Shown here: positions 7,191-14,910 of the stretch, piece by piece | Numbering within the stretch: the stretch's first letter is position 1 | Layout of the letters: each line of letters starts with the position of its first letter | Assembly: GCA_020433835.1 (NCBI GenBank) | Contig: JAGRBY010000015.1 | Span: 1-21,711 of the forward strand | Direction: 5' to 3' | Source: Anaerolineae bacterium | GTDB lineage: Bacteria > Chloroflexota > Anaerolineae > 4572-78 > J111 | DNA length: 21,711 nucleotides | Translations under genes and position numbers: made by a program | Notes under the pieces: model-generated | What the model saw: the letters and a program-made list of their open reading frames with translations, nothing else | What the model was told of the DNA's origin: nothing | The model's database searches: none

Positions 7191-7244
7191 AGTTCCTCCA
7201 CATTGAGATAACTTGGAGCTTGGGTTATGGAGTCAAGGTGTTAA

Positions 7245-7949
7245 TCACCTATATCCATTACGATGATTTTCCTGAAGTTGAGACTGCTGCCAATCGCTTT
7301 TATAGCGTTTTAAGAGTTCGATCCAAGTGACCATACCGTCGCCCGTTTTGGCCGATGTTTCTAAAATACGAATACCGGGCCGAACCGCCTGTAGATTGAT
7401 GTACGTTTCTTCACACTTAAACTCAACGGCATCGGCCAAATCGAGCTTAGTAATAACGGCCAAGTCAGCCGAGTTAAACATGGGCGGGTATTTAAGGGGT
7501 TTATCTTCGCCTTCGGTCACCGATAACATAGCCACGCGCAAGGCTTCGCCCAGATAGTAGCTGGATGGACAGACCAGGTTGCCGACATTTTCGATAAACA
7601 GAAAATCGAGGTTGTTTAAGTTCCAACCATCCAGATGGGTGGCGATCATATTGGCTTCCAGATGACAAATTCCGGCTGTAACAATTTGGCGCACCGGCGC
7701 ACCGCTGCGTTCTAAGCGACGCGCATCGTTTTCGGTAGCGAGATCGCCCACCAGCGCAGCGGCAGCACAGCCTTGTTCGACCAGCATCGCCAATGTACGT
7801 TCAAGAAAGGCGGTTTTGCCGGTGCCGGGGCTGGAAACGAGATTAACTACATAAACGCCGGCTCTTTCAAACTGGTGACGCAACTCGTAGGCTAAGCGGT
7901 CGTTTTTATCAAGAATGCCTTGATGAATTTCTAACAGGCGCGAACTCAT
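7245..7949 (-). CDS. hypB: Hydrogenase nickel-insertion GTPase HypB
   Basis: A 234-residue SIMIBI-class GTPase that delivers nickel to the large subunit together with HypA. The Walker A loop is SSPGTGKT (residues 39-46), the metal-site motif is GICHLEAN with C95-H96, and C127 lies in NVGNLVCPSS. NKxD is represented by TKLD (167-170). The N-terminal CxxCGC nickel motif and the His-rich stretch of some HypB proteins are both absent, so only the G-domain metal site is available. The ATG overlaps the hypA stop (ATGA), so the two are translationally coupled. It is the second gene of the operon. HypC, D, E and F, which build the Fe(CN)2CO group, are not in this window and must be elsewhere. Confidence 0.95.
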   Translation of the reverse strand: MSSRLLEIHQGILDKNDRLAYELRHQFERAGVYVVNLVSSPGTGKTAFLERTLAMLVEQGCAAAALVGDLATENDARRLERSGAPVRQIVTAGICHLEANMIATHLDGWNLNNLDFLFIENVGNLVCPSSYYLGEALRVAMLSVTEGEDKPLKYPPMFNSADLAVITKLDLADAVEFKCEETYINLQAVRPGIRILETSAKTGDGMVTWIELLKRYKSDWQQSQLQENHRNGYR

Positions 7950-8293
7950 TCGGTGTACTCCAGTGAAACAATTTCCATTTCTTTACCTTGAACAATTTGA
8001 GCGGTCGGTTGACCGCAGCGGTTGCATCGAAAACGCTGAACGCCGTCCAAGGTGGTTTGGGCGTCACAGTCGGGGCAATAAACTACAACCGGCAATTCTT
8101 CAATGTGCAAGCGTGAACCGGCCAGTAGCGTATTTTCTATGGCAATATCATAGCTAAAAAGGAGGGCGTCTTTTACTACACCTGAGAGCGCTCCCAAACG
8201 CAATGTAACGGTTTCAACCTGTTTTGCATTGGCTTGATACGCAGCTTCACCGGCAATTTCCACTAAACTATGCGCAATGGACAGCTCATGCAT
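7946..8293 (-). CDS. hypA: Hydrogenase nickel metallochaperone HypA
   Basis: A 115-residue nickel chaperone. I choose the ATG at 8293 rather than the one 6 bases upstream, because HypA needs Met1-His2 for nickel binding (MHELSIAHSL) and the AAGGA lies 6 bases before this ATG. The zinc site is complete: C73/C76 (CPDC) and C90/C93 (CNRC). It is the first gene of the hydrogenase operon, with a sigma70-like promoter about 100 bases upstream. With HypB it loads nickel into the large subunit precursor in the cytoplasm. The odd feature is that hypAB lead the operon rather than follow the subunits. Confidence 0.95.
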   Translation of the reverse strand: MHELSIAHSLVEIAGEAAYQANAKQVETVTLRLGALSGVVKDALLFSYDIAIENTLLAGSRLHIEELPVVVYCPDCDAQTTLDGVQRFRCNRCGQPTAQIVQGKEMEIVSLEYTE

Positions 8294-8394
8294 AGACATT
8301 CCTTGGCTATTCGAGATCCCCGCAGGCTCGTGACGTATTGGTGTCGATTGATATTAAACGTTGTTTACTTACTTCTTACTTATGGGATATTTTT

Positions 8395-8423
8395 AGTATA
8401 AGCGAAGTTATAATGAAAAACAA
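8395..8423 (-). promoter_or_regulatory. Candidate sigma70-type promoter of the hydrogenase operon
   Basis: On the minus strand, TTGTTT (8423-8418) and TATACT (8400-8395) are separated by exactly 17 bases. The predicted transcript start near 8388 leaves a leader of about 95 bases before hypA. It is the only good promoter-like pair I see in the gap between the response regulator gene and hypA. Confidence 0.55.
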
Positions 8424-8522
8424 TAGCAGAAAATATGTATTTAACTGGAGTTAATTTAATTACCCGTCGTTGTTAACCAAAGAATATATTCTGCCAACGG
8501 ATATTCAGTGAGTATGAAAACG

Positions 8523-9191
8523 CTATGTAGGACGAATCGATTGAGGGGGTTGATTGAGGATAACTAAACCACGCTGAATAGCCAACCGCACTAACTCCAT
8601 CTGGTTGCGAACGCCCATCTTTTTGAGAATATTAGCCCGATGTCGGTTAGCCGTATGGGGGCTGATGGTCATAATATCGGCAATTTCGGTGGTGGTGTAG
8701 CCTTCGGCGATGAGTTGCAGCACTTCATGCTCACGAGAGGTTAACTGGGTGCCGACTTGGTTCTCTTGCTCGTCGTGATCAGACAGAGTGATAGCAGTAC
8801 TGACAAAACGTTTACCTTGCCGAATAGCAGCCAAGGCATCAAACAGCTCATCTTCTAGAGAATGCTTGAGGATATAGCCGTCTGCCCCATCACGCAGTGT
8901 CTGCACCACAAATTCCACATCGTCATACATTGATAGGATTAATATTTTTATAGTGGGATAGTGATGATGCAGACGGCGCACGGTTTCCAGTCCGTTGAGC
9001 CGGGGCATCGACAGATCGAGGATAATAAAATGGGCCTGGATATTAGCCGCGCACTGGAGCGCTTCTTCTCCGTTTTCAGCTTCGCACACAACTTCATAGG
9101 TGCCGTCCAGTTGCAGCAAAGCAGCCAATCCGCGTCGAACAATGTTATGGTCATCTGCCAAAATAATACGTGTTGGAGATAATTCGTCCAT
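8523..9191 (-). CDS. NarL/FixJ-family response regulator
   Basis: A 222-residue two-domain regulator. The receiver (about 5-122) has the acidic pair D13/D14 (LADDH), the phosphoacceptor D59 (IILDLSMP), S87 and the conserved K109 (GYILKH). The C-terminal LuxR-type helix-turn-helix (about 145-210) reads LTSREHEVLQLIAEG and continues with HTANRHRANILKKMGVRNQ. It is encoded 121 bases after a histidine kinase of the matching HisKA_3 class, so the two form a two-component pair. The next gene in the same direction is hypA, 230 bases away, making the hydrogenase operon an obvious candidate target. That link is by position only. It could also regulate unrelated genes, as many NarL-type pairs in this phylum stand alone. 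Confidence 0.95.
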   Translation of the reverse strand: MDELSPTRIILADDHNIVRRGLAALLQLDGTYEVVCEAENGEEALQCAANIQAHFIILDLSMPRLNGLETVRRLHHHYPTIKILILSMYDDVEFVVQTLRDGADGYILKHSLEDELFDALAAIRQGKRFVSTAITLSDHDEQENQVGTQLTSREHEVLQLIAEGYTTTEIADIMTISPHTANRHRANILKKMGVRNQMELVRLAIQRGLVILNQPPQSIRPT

Positions 9192-9312
9192 ACCTATTTC
9201 ATCCTTGAATGGTTTATGACTTGTAGCAATGGTTAATAATAATTAAAAATTGAGACGGATTTGGTTTATAAAAGCTATAGCTAACAGTTCGGGTCAATAT
9301 AACCTGCGTGGT

Positions 9313-11013
9313 TTAAGGCACAGGAATGACGGCTTCAATTGTTGTGCCGGTGCCGGGGACCGATATAATGGTGAAGGTTCCATCAAACATTGTAATCCGT
9401 TCTTGCATTCCCAGCAAACCCAGACCGGCATGGGACAATTCTTTGGGATCGAAGCCGCAGCCGTCATCTACAACCGACAAGTAGAGACGGTCTTGCTCGA
9501 TGTTGAGCGTAATATGAACATGGTCAGCCTGAGCATGGCGCACAATGTTGGTGAGCGCTTCCTGCACCAGCCGATAGCAGGCGGTTTCCACCTCTTGAGG
9601 CAGACGCGTGATGAGTCCCTCGGTTTCAAAATAAAAAGGGAGGCCTGTTCGAACTGCAAAATCGGAGACACAGCGGTTGAGCGCGGCTTCCAAACCCAGT
9701 TGATCTAAAATAGGCGGGCGCAGCGTGCGGCCAATCTCTTTAATTTGAGCAGTCGATTCATTGACTTTGCGCCGTAAGTGATCGAATTCTTCGCGCAGTT
9801 CCGGGGCAAAAGTAGAGACTTTTTGGGCCAACACCTGGAGTTCAAGTTTAATGCCAATCATCACCTGCCCGGCTTCATCATGCAGTTCACGGGCGATGCG
9901 GCGACGTTCATCTTCCAGCATGGTCATATTACGGGCGGCAAACGCCCGCAGTCGGGAGCGCTGGGTTTCTAACTCATCCATCAGGCGGGCATTATAGATG
10001 GAAACCGCCGTTGAATTGGCCAGCGACTCCAAAAAGTGGGCATCGGACCAGGTGAACGGCTCTCGCCCGTCGGTTTTGTTATGCAGCTCCACAAAACCGA
10101 GTACTTCCTCTCTGGCATCCATAATGGCCACGCAAAGAGCGTTTTTAACGTTGAACAGCGTGGCCATATCCTGGTCGGCCAGGTTATCATCACGGTAGAT
10201 ATCGGTGATATAGGGGCATTGGTTGACCAACACCCAACCTGGTGTGCCAGACATCTCATCAACCGACCAGTGACGATGGAAGGGGTGCCATCGTCCGTTT
10301 TGCCAGTAACCGTCAGTCACAATTTCGGTTTCACCCACAAGGCCGGCCAACCCGGCGTTGGCTCCCAGAAAACCGGCGGCGTGCTCAACCAGGCGCTGCA
10401 TCAGAATAGCCGGTTCCAGTTTGCGGTTTAAATTGGCGTTAAAGGTGAGTAAATTTTCAAAAGAGCGCGACCATCGCTCCATTTGACCAAAGAGCAGCGC
10501 CCGCTCAAGGGCAGGCGTTAATTGCAGGGCGATGGCTTGTATAAGCGAGAGATCTTTTTGCGTAAAGGGGAGACTGTTGAGCTGTTTACGACACTCGATA
10601 ACCCCTAAAAGGTGTAGCTGATGGTTAAGAATAGGCACGGCCAAAACCGAATACCGTTCGGCGGCGTGGCTATCAAGCTCGGTATTGGGGCCAAGATAGT
10701 GCTGTTTACGGCTCATAACCCAGCCGGCAACACCTTCTCCGAAGTGAACCTGGCGGTCGATAGGCTGCAACCGGCCATCGTCTACCATCTGTTCAAAAAT
10801 AAGGGTATCGTCAACCAGCGTGCCTATCATCACACATTGCGCTTTAACCAACCGCACCACCTGTTCAGACAGTTGCCCCAAGAGATCCAATTTGCCGGGT
10901 TCATCCACGATAAGGCGAGCAATGGAGCGCAGTTGAGCTAACTCGTGCGATAACCGCAGGTTTTCTTGGTGCAGGCGACGTGCCTCTTCCGGTGTATTTT
11001 TTGGATGGAGCAT
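9313..11013 (-). CDS. GAF-domain sensor histidine kinase (HisKA_3/NarX-type)
   Basis: A 566-residue cytoplasmic kinase with no membrane helix. An N-terminal coiled segment is followed by two GAF-like domains (about 30-172 and 200-345), a HisKA_3 dimerisation domain with phospho-acceptor H378 (RRRIARELHDEAGQ), and an HATPase_c domain with N489 (EALTNIVRHA), the G1 box DDGCGFD (516-522) and the G2 box GLGLLGM. The family pairs with NarL-type regulators, and such a regulator is encoded next. Cysteines in the first GAF (C60, C141) and second GAF (C266, C294) could bind a cofactor or sense redox, but no clear heme, flavin or Fe-S motif is seen. Being soluble, it should sense a cytoplasmic signal. 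A TTGCTT-17-CATAAT promoter lies about 60 bases upstream of the ATG. Confidence 0.94.
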   Translation of the reverse strand: MLHPKNTPEEARRLHQENLRLSHELAQLRSIARLIVDEPGKLDLLGQLSEQVVRLVKAQCVMIGTLVDDTLIFEQMVDDGRLQPIDRQVHFGEGVAGWVMSRKQHYLGPNTELDSHAAERYSVLAVPILNHQLHLLGVIECRKQLNSLPFTQKDLSLIQAIALQLTPALERALLFGQMERWSRSFENLLTFNANLNRKLEPAILMQRLVEHAAGFLGANAGLAGLVGETEIVTDGYWQNGRWHPFHRHWSVDEMSGTPGWVLVNQCPYITDIYRDDNLADQDMATLFNVKNALCVAIMDAREEVLGFVELHNKTDGREPFTWSDAHFLESLANSTAVSIYNARLMDELETQRSRLRAFAARNMTMLEDERRRIARELHDEAGQVMIGIKLELQVLAQKVSTFAPELREEFDHLRRKVNESTAQIKEIGRTLRPPILDQLGLEAALNRCVSDFAVRTGLPFYFETEGLITRLPQEVETACYRLVQEALTNIVRHAQADHVHITLNIEQDRLYLSVVDDGCGFDPKELSHAGLGLLGMQERITMFDGTFTIISVPGTGTTIEAVIPVP

Positions 11014-11070
11014 CTTTTTATTGGCTTTAACTTTAGGGTGAGGGAGTAAGTTGAGTTAATTACAAAATCA

Positions 11071-11099
11071 ATTATGCTGATAATTTTAGTACAAAGCAA
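11071..11099 (-). promoter_or_regulatory. Candidate promoter of the histidine kinase / response regulator pair
   Basis: Minus-strand TTGCTT (11099-11094) and CATAAT (11076-11071) with a 17-base spacer, ending about 58 bases before the kinase ATG. The -10 is good and the -35 is partial. Confidence 0.4.
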
Positions 11100-11151
11100 A
11101 TAAAAGAGCGAATGGCTGTCACTGCTCTACCACACTCACTTGGGGCAACAG

Positions 11152-11994
11152 TTACAACCAGTCAAATGAAGGGTTGATGGGAAGCAGTTCGCTAACGTCC
11201 GGCTCGATGTGGAAGAGTTGTTTCGGCAGGCTGAAGCCGGCATCGAGGAGAATTTGCTCAGCCAGGGTTCTATGCCGTCCGATTTCGGTGATGCGATGGG
11301 CATCGGAGTTGACGACTACAAGCCGACCCCCTTCTTCACGAAACCAGCGGAACATGGTGGTTAAAGCATCGAGCCAACTGGGTTGATGGGTGAGAAACGT
11401 TGTATTTAGCTCTAGAGCGCGGCCATAACGGGCAACTGTAGACAGCATCTCGCGGATGGTGGCTTCTAAGCGAACAGGGTCGAAGGTGTGGCCCAGCAGC
11501 GTACCGCGCCAAAGAATGCGGTCGAAATGGGCGACGATGTCAAAGTCGAAGTTCATCGCCATTTGGGTTAGTTCTTTAAAGTACGCGGTATAGAGTTCAT
11601 CCGGCTGTCGATTGGCGAAGCAAATCGCTTCGTGAATATTTTTATCGTTAAGCCAATGCAGCGATCCGATGACAACATCAAAGGGATATTCTGCCAATAA
11701 AGCAAGCGCTTGTTCGGAAAACAGATGGGGATTGCCTAATTCGACCCCGGCGTGAACGGTCAGGCCAAGCGGCTCAAATTCGTCGCGGCAGCGGTCGATG
11801 GCGGTAAAGTAAGCCTCAACGTGAGGAAAGCCATGAATTGAGGCGGCAAAATGCCATTCAGCGTGTTCGGTGAGGGCAATTTCGGTCAGACCCAGATCGA
11901 GCGCCCGGCGGCACATCATCTCCGGTGAGTGGTCGCCGTCGGGGCTAAAGGTTGAATGCATATGGTAGTCGGTGGTTAGGGTTGGGTAGTTCAT
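11152..11994 (-). CDS. PHP-domain phosphatase, histidinol-phosphatase (HisJ/HisK) family
   Basis: A 280-residue metal-dependent phosphoesterase. I place the start at the ATG at 11994 (MNYPTLTTDYHMHS), with GGA 7 bases upstream, rather than at an upstream TTG. All PHP metal-ligand motifs are present: H11/H13 (YHMHS), H44 (LTEHAEWH), E85 (GVELG), H113 (SLHW), H156 (AHFD) and D231/H233 (NSDAH). Family members of this size hydrolyse histidinol phosphate in histidine biosynthesis, but PHP proteins of this type also act on other phosphomonoesters, and no his genes are adjacent. The gene stands alone on its strand, 138 bases before the kinase gene, and follows a heptamer-repeat block. Fold certain; substrate probable. 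Confidence 0.85.
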   Translation of the reverse strand: MNYPTLTTDYHMHSTFSPDGDHSPEMMCRRALDLGLTEIALTEHAEWHFAASIHGFPHVEAYFTAIDRCRDEFEPLGLTVHAGVELGNPHLFSEQALALLAEYPFDVVIGSLHWLNDKNIHEAICFANRQPDELYTAYFKELTQMAMNFDFDIVAHFDRILWRGTLLGHTFDPVRLEATIREMLSTVARYGRALELNTTFLTHQPSWLDALTTMFRWFREEGGRLVVVNSDAHRITEIGRHRTLAEQILLDAGFSLPKQLFHIEPDVSELLPINPSFDWL

Positions 11995-12012
11995 CGCTAT
12001 GTCCAATCGATT

Positions 12013-12104
12013 ATAAGGAGTAAATGGTAAATAGTAATTAAGTAAACTGAGAAGTAAGGAGTAGGGATTAAGGGTGAAATGCGTTACTCCTTATTTCTTA
12101 CTCC
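12013..12104. repeat. Second heptanucleotide repeat family (GTAAGGA/TTACTCC type)
   Basis: Three head-to-tail heptamers, TTACTCC, TTATTTC and TTACTCC, occupy 12084-12104. Two upstream stretches are their complements: ATAAGGAGTAA at 12013-12023 pairs perfectly with 12084-12094 (11 bp), and TAAGGAGTA at 12055-12063 pairs with 12085-12093 (9 bp). The sequence between is also a run of degenerate 7-base units (TAAATGG, TAAATAG, TAATTAA and so on). It fills the gap between the PAP2-like gene and the PHP gene and differs in wording from the GAATTAT family of the hydrogenase operon. Confidence 0.75.
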
Positions 12105-12164
12105 ACACGTTGTTTGGTCAGAAATATTGGTTTTCGATCTTTTTCTATAGCCGTAGCAACTGAG

Positions 12165-12851
12165 TTAAATAAGAACGTACATATAAAGAACCGTCAGCAG
12201 AATTGATCCGCCTAACATTGCGCCGGCCAAGGTTTGGCTGGCGGTATGGCGTTGAAGGCGTATTCTGGCCCAGGCAATAATTGGGACGCTCATGGCAAAC
12301 CAAATCGACAGGCTACCGATAGCGAGCCAGGCCATTATGGCCATTCCGGCGGCTGAGGCACTGTGAAAGCTTATTTTCCAGCGCAGCGTGATCGCCAAAA
12401 ATATGACGGTTTGCAGACACATCGCTGCCGCCAGGGCCACCAACAGTCGCGGGGCGGTGCCAAAATGCAAAATACCCCAGGCAACGAAAGCCGCAGCCAC
12501 GGTAACCAACAGCGGGCGCGTTCGCTGCTCGCGAATTTTGAGGTGGATATCGGTGATTTGGCCTTGTTTGAGCAGCCAGACCACATACAACAGCGGCAAA
12601 ACCACTACAAATAAGAGATAGATGCCCATCCAGTACCAGGTTGAGCGGGAGGCCGGCAAACTCAACACGCCTAACATAATACAGGCCGTGGTAGTAAGCG
12701 GAGGGCTACCGATTTGCGAAATCCAAAAAGCCAGTCGCTCGTCCCAGGGGGCTGTGACTATCGCTGTATCTTCGAGCAAGCCCTCGCCAATTTGCTCCAT
12801 AGCTATAAAAACCTTTCGGGTGTTTTCAAACTGCAGGTCATCCAATTTCAT
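12165..12851 (-). CDS. PAP2-like multi-span membrane protein with degenerate active site
   Basis: A 228-residue integral membrane protein with an N-terminal soluble part (about 60 residues) and about five hydrophobic helices. It shows the skeleton of a PAP2 acid phosphatase. Motif 1 is intact, K-x6-RP (KIREQRTRP). The PSGH motif is reduced to FHSASA. Motif 3 (SR-x5-H-x3-D) is ARIRLQRHTASQ, with Arg and His in register but Asp replaced by Gln. PAP2 enzymes remove phosphate from lipid phosphates such as phosphatidate, yielding diacylglycerol. The altered residues make activity uncertain. It is divergently encoded next to btaA, whose substrate is diacylglycerol, with Pho-box-like repeats between. 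It may alternatively be a non-catalytic relative. No clear SD precedes the ATG. Confidence 0.75.
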   Translation of the reverse strand: MKLDDLQFENTRKVFIAMEQIGEGLLEDTAIVTAPWDERLAFWISQIGSPPLTTTACIMLGVLSLPASRSTWYWMGIYLLFVVVLPLLYVVWLLKQGQITDIHLKIREQRTRPLLVTVAAAFVAWGILHFGTAPRLLVALAAAMCLQTVIFLAITLRWKISFHSASAAGMAIMAWLAIGSLSIWFAMSVPIIAWARIRLQRHTASQTLAGAMLGGSILLTVLYMYVLI

Positions 12852-12880
12852 ATGTAGTGTAGTCGTTTCGATTAAAGCCT

Positions 12881-13015
12881 AAGTTAACCTATAGTTAAGT
12901 ATTGATTAAGGACATATTAAGTGTCTTTAATCTGTTGGCGATTTCAGACCTCCACTTCTTACACTTTAAAAAGGCTTTACATCTCTTTTATAAAAGTTTA
13001 ACGCGCTCTTAACCA
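12881..13015. promoter_or_regulatory. Candidate Pho-box arrays in the btaA / PAP2-like divergent promoter region
   Basis: Read on the minus strand, four 8-base units begin every 11 bases: CTTAATAT (12914-12921), CTTAATCA (12903-12910), CTTAACTA (12892-12899) and GTTAACTT (12881-12888). They match, with small deviations, the cyanobacterial SphR Pho-box pattern PyTTAAPyPy(T/A) separated by 3 bases. A second array on the plus strand has TTTAACGC (12997-13004) and CTTAACCA (13008-13015), also 11 bases apart, with weaker phased units CTTTAAAA at 12964 and CTTTACAT at 12975. Downstream, TTGACC at 13025-13030 could serve as a -35 for btaA. The 11-bp phase is a direct observation; regulation by a PhoB/SphR-type protein is inferred. 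Confidence 0.55.
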
Positions 13016-13071
13016 GTGCTTCCCTTGACCATGTTAGTTTAATACGTAAGCTTTGTGTGGGGGGAGCCATT

Positions 13072-14265
13072 GTGAAGAAGAATATCAAAAAAATAAAGAC
13101 CGTTCAACGAAATTTTATCAATACAACGCACGACTTTATCTTCAAAAACATTCACGGCAGCCGACTCATTTACAATCAATGTTGGGAAGATCCTCGCATT
13201 GATCGGCAGCTTTTACAGCTTGATCGGAATAGTAGAGTGGTTATGATCACCAGCGCCGGCTGTAATGCACTCGATTATCTGCTCGATGCGCCGCAGGAGA
13301 TTAATTGTGTCGATGTCAATCCTCGGCAAAATGCCCTGCTTCAGCTTAAGTTGGCTTTTATTCGGTACGGCGACTTTGATCATTTATTCAGTATGTTTGG
13401 TACGGGTGCTCACGATACGCATAAAAAACTCTATCGACTGGTGAGAGACCAGTTGCCTGACTATGCACAGCAGTTTTGGGATGAAAAAATTTATTACTTC
13501 GATGAGAGTAAACCCAAAAAGTCGTTTTACTACCACGGCACATCAGGCGATATTGCCTGGCTGCTCAGCCAATGTTTGCTGCAAACCAAAAAGCAGCTTC
13601 GCTGTCTCTTTCTTGAGCTTATCGAGGCCACTAACCTGGACGAGCAAAAAGAAATATATCGCGAAATGGAGCCGACCTTGTGGAACAATATCAACCGTTG
13701 GTTGGTAAAACATCCCTTGTTATTGGCTATGCTGGGCGTGCCGCGACCGCAGATTAAGTTGATTGAAAAGCGGCATCCCGACGGGGTTGTCGGTTATGTG
13801 CGCGATAATCTAAAACGAGTCTTTACCGAAGTAGAGATGAGCGACAACTATTTCTGGCGCGTATACCTAACTGGTTCCTACAGCCAAAACTGCTGTCCCA
13901 ATTATCTCAAGTCTGAAAACCTTGAAGATTTGCAAAGCAATAACCATAAGATAAAGTCACATAACAATACGCTTGCGGGCTTTTTAGAGATGCATCCCCA
14001 TACCTATTCTCACTTTATATTGCTGGACCATCAGGATTGGCTCGCCTGGCACGATCCTAAAGGATTGCGGGAAGAATGGCGCTTGATTTTGGAGAACAGT
14101 CAACCCGGGACTAAAATTTTGATGCGTTCTGCCAGCCCTGACATCAACTTTATTCCGCCTTCTATCCAATCTTCGCTTCGCTTTTACCCTGAATTAACCA
14201 AGCCATTACACGAAGTAGACCGTGTAGGCACTTACGGAAGTTTACACCTAGCCGAGGTTGTCTAA
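13072..14265 (+). CDS. btaA: BtaA: diacylglycerol 3-amino-3-carboxypropyltransferase (DUF3419)
   Basis: A 397-residue enzyme that moves the aminocarboxypropyl group of S-adenosylmethionine to diacylglycerol, giving diacylglyceryl-homoserine, the first step of betaine lipid (DGTS) synthesis. Family marks are IYNQCWEDPRIDRQLL near the N-terminus, the SAM-binding ITSAGCNALDYLL, the following DVNPRQNALLQLKLA and the late LDHQDWLAWHDP. I choose the GTG at 13072 because a GGGGGGAG lies 5 bases upstream; the frame opens 15 bases earlier at another GTG that has no SD. No membrane helix is seen; it should act at the inner face of the membrane. The stop overlaps the btaB ATG by one base (TAATG), so the two are co-translated. 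Together with btaB the assignment is strong. Confidence 0.93.
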   Translation: MKKNIKKIKTVQRNFINTTHDFIFKNIHGSRLIYNQCWEDPRIDRQLLQLDRNSRVVMITSAGCNALDYLLDAPQEINCVDVNPRQNALLQLKLAFIRYGDFDHLFSMFGTGAHDTHKKLYRLVRDQLPDYAQQFWDEKIYYFDESKPKKSFYYHGTSGDIAWLLSQCLLQTKKQLRCLFLELIEATNLDEQKEIYREMEPTLWNNINRWLVKHPLLLAMLGVPRPQIKLIEKRHPDGVVGYVRDNLKRVFTEVEMSDNYFWRVYLTGSYSQNCCPNYLKSENLEDLQSNNHKIKSHNNTLAGFLEMHPHTYSHFILLDHQDWLAWHDPKGLREEWRLILENSQPGTKILMRSASPDINFIPPSIQSSLRFYPELTKPLHEVDRVGTYGSLHLAEVV

Positions 14266-14903
14266 TGCAACTTAACGCCACAATGCAGCCTGTAAACCAA
14301 TCGCTGCTCATGGAGCGGTATTATCGTTATCACTCAAAGATATATGATGCCACTCGCTGGAGTTTTTTATTTGGACGCCGACAGATAATTCAACTCTTGG
14401 CCGATCATTATACGCCGCGTCATATTTTGGAAGTGGGCTGCGGAACCGGAAAAAATCTCATTCAGCTCGGTGAAGCTTTTCCGCAGGCAAAGATTATCGG
14501 CCTCGATATTTCGGAGTCGATGCTCGGTGTGGCTCGAAAAAACCTGGGGGCGATGACCGAGCGTATTTCTCTGCTGTGTACATCGTATGATCAGAGTTTG
14601 AAATTAGCCCAACAATTCGATCTCGTTCTGTTTTCGTATTCTCTAACGATGATGAATCCCGGCTGGGAGCAGGCCATCGAGCAAGCAGAGCGAGATCTAT
14701 CACCGGATGGTCACATTGCTGCTGTCGATTTTCACAACTCGAAGATACAGCCCTTTAAGCGATGGATGGCGGTAAACCACGTCCGTATGGACGGCCATAT
14801 TTACACCAAACTCTCAGCCCTTTACGAACCTCAAATTGTTAAAATTCCTAATGCTTACGGTTCTCTGTGGCACTATTTCCTTTTTATCGGACAGAAAAAA
14901 TAG
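14265..14903 (+). CDS. btaB: BtaB: diacylglyceryl-homoserine N-methyltransferase
   Basis: A 212-residue class I SAM-dependent methyltransferase. Motif I is ILEVGCGTGKNL, followed by GLDISESML and the post-motif region DLVLFSYSLTMMNPGW. The N-terminal ERYYRYHSKIYDATRWSFLFGR is characteristic of BtaB and close relatives. It methylates the nitrogen of diacylglyceryl-homoserine three times to give DGTS, a phosphorus-free zwitterionic lipid that replaces phosphatidylcholine-type lipids. Its ATG overlaps the btaA stop, as expected for the two-gene unit of proteobacteria such as Rhodobacter sphaeroides. The next gene starts 8 bases downstream. The motifs alone would give only 'methyltransferase'; btaA coupling makes the call. 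Confidence 0.9.
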   Translation: MQLNATMQPVNQSLLMERYYRYHSKIYDATRWSFLFGRRQIIQLLADHYTPRHILEVGCGTGKNLIQLGEAFPQAKIIGLDISESMLGVARKNLGAMTERISLLCTSYDQSLKLAQQFDLVLFSYSLTMMNPGWEQAIEQAERDLSPDGHIAAVDFHNSKIQPFKRWMAVNHVRMDGHIYTKLSALYEPQIVKIPNAYGSLWHYFLFIGQKK

Positions 14904-14910
14904 CCCTGTA

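Noticed and set aside
8482..8491. GAATATATTC palindrome as a response-regulator operator
   Set aside because: A single 10-bp AT palindrome in an AT-rich gap can arise by chance, and it lies upstream of the candidate promoter with no second copy.
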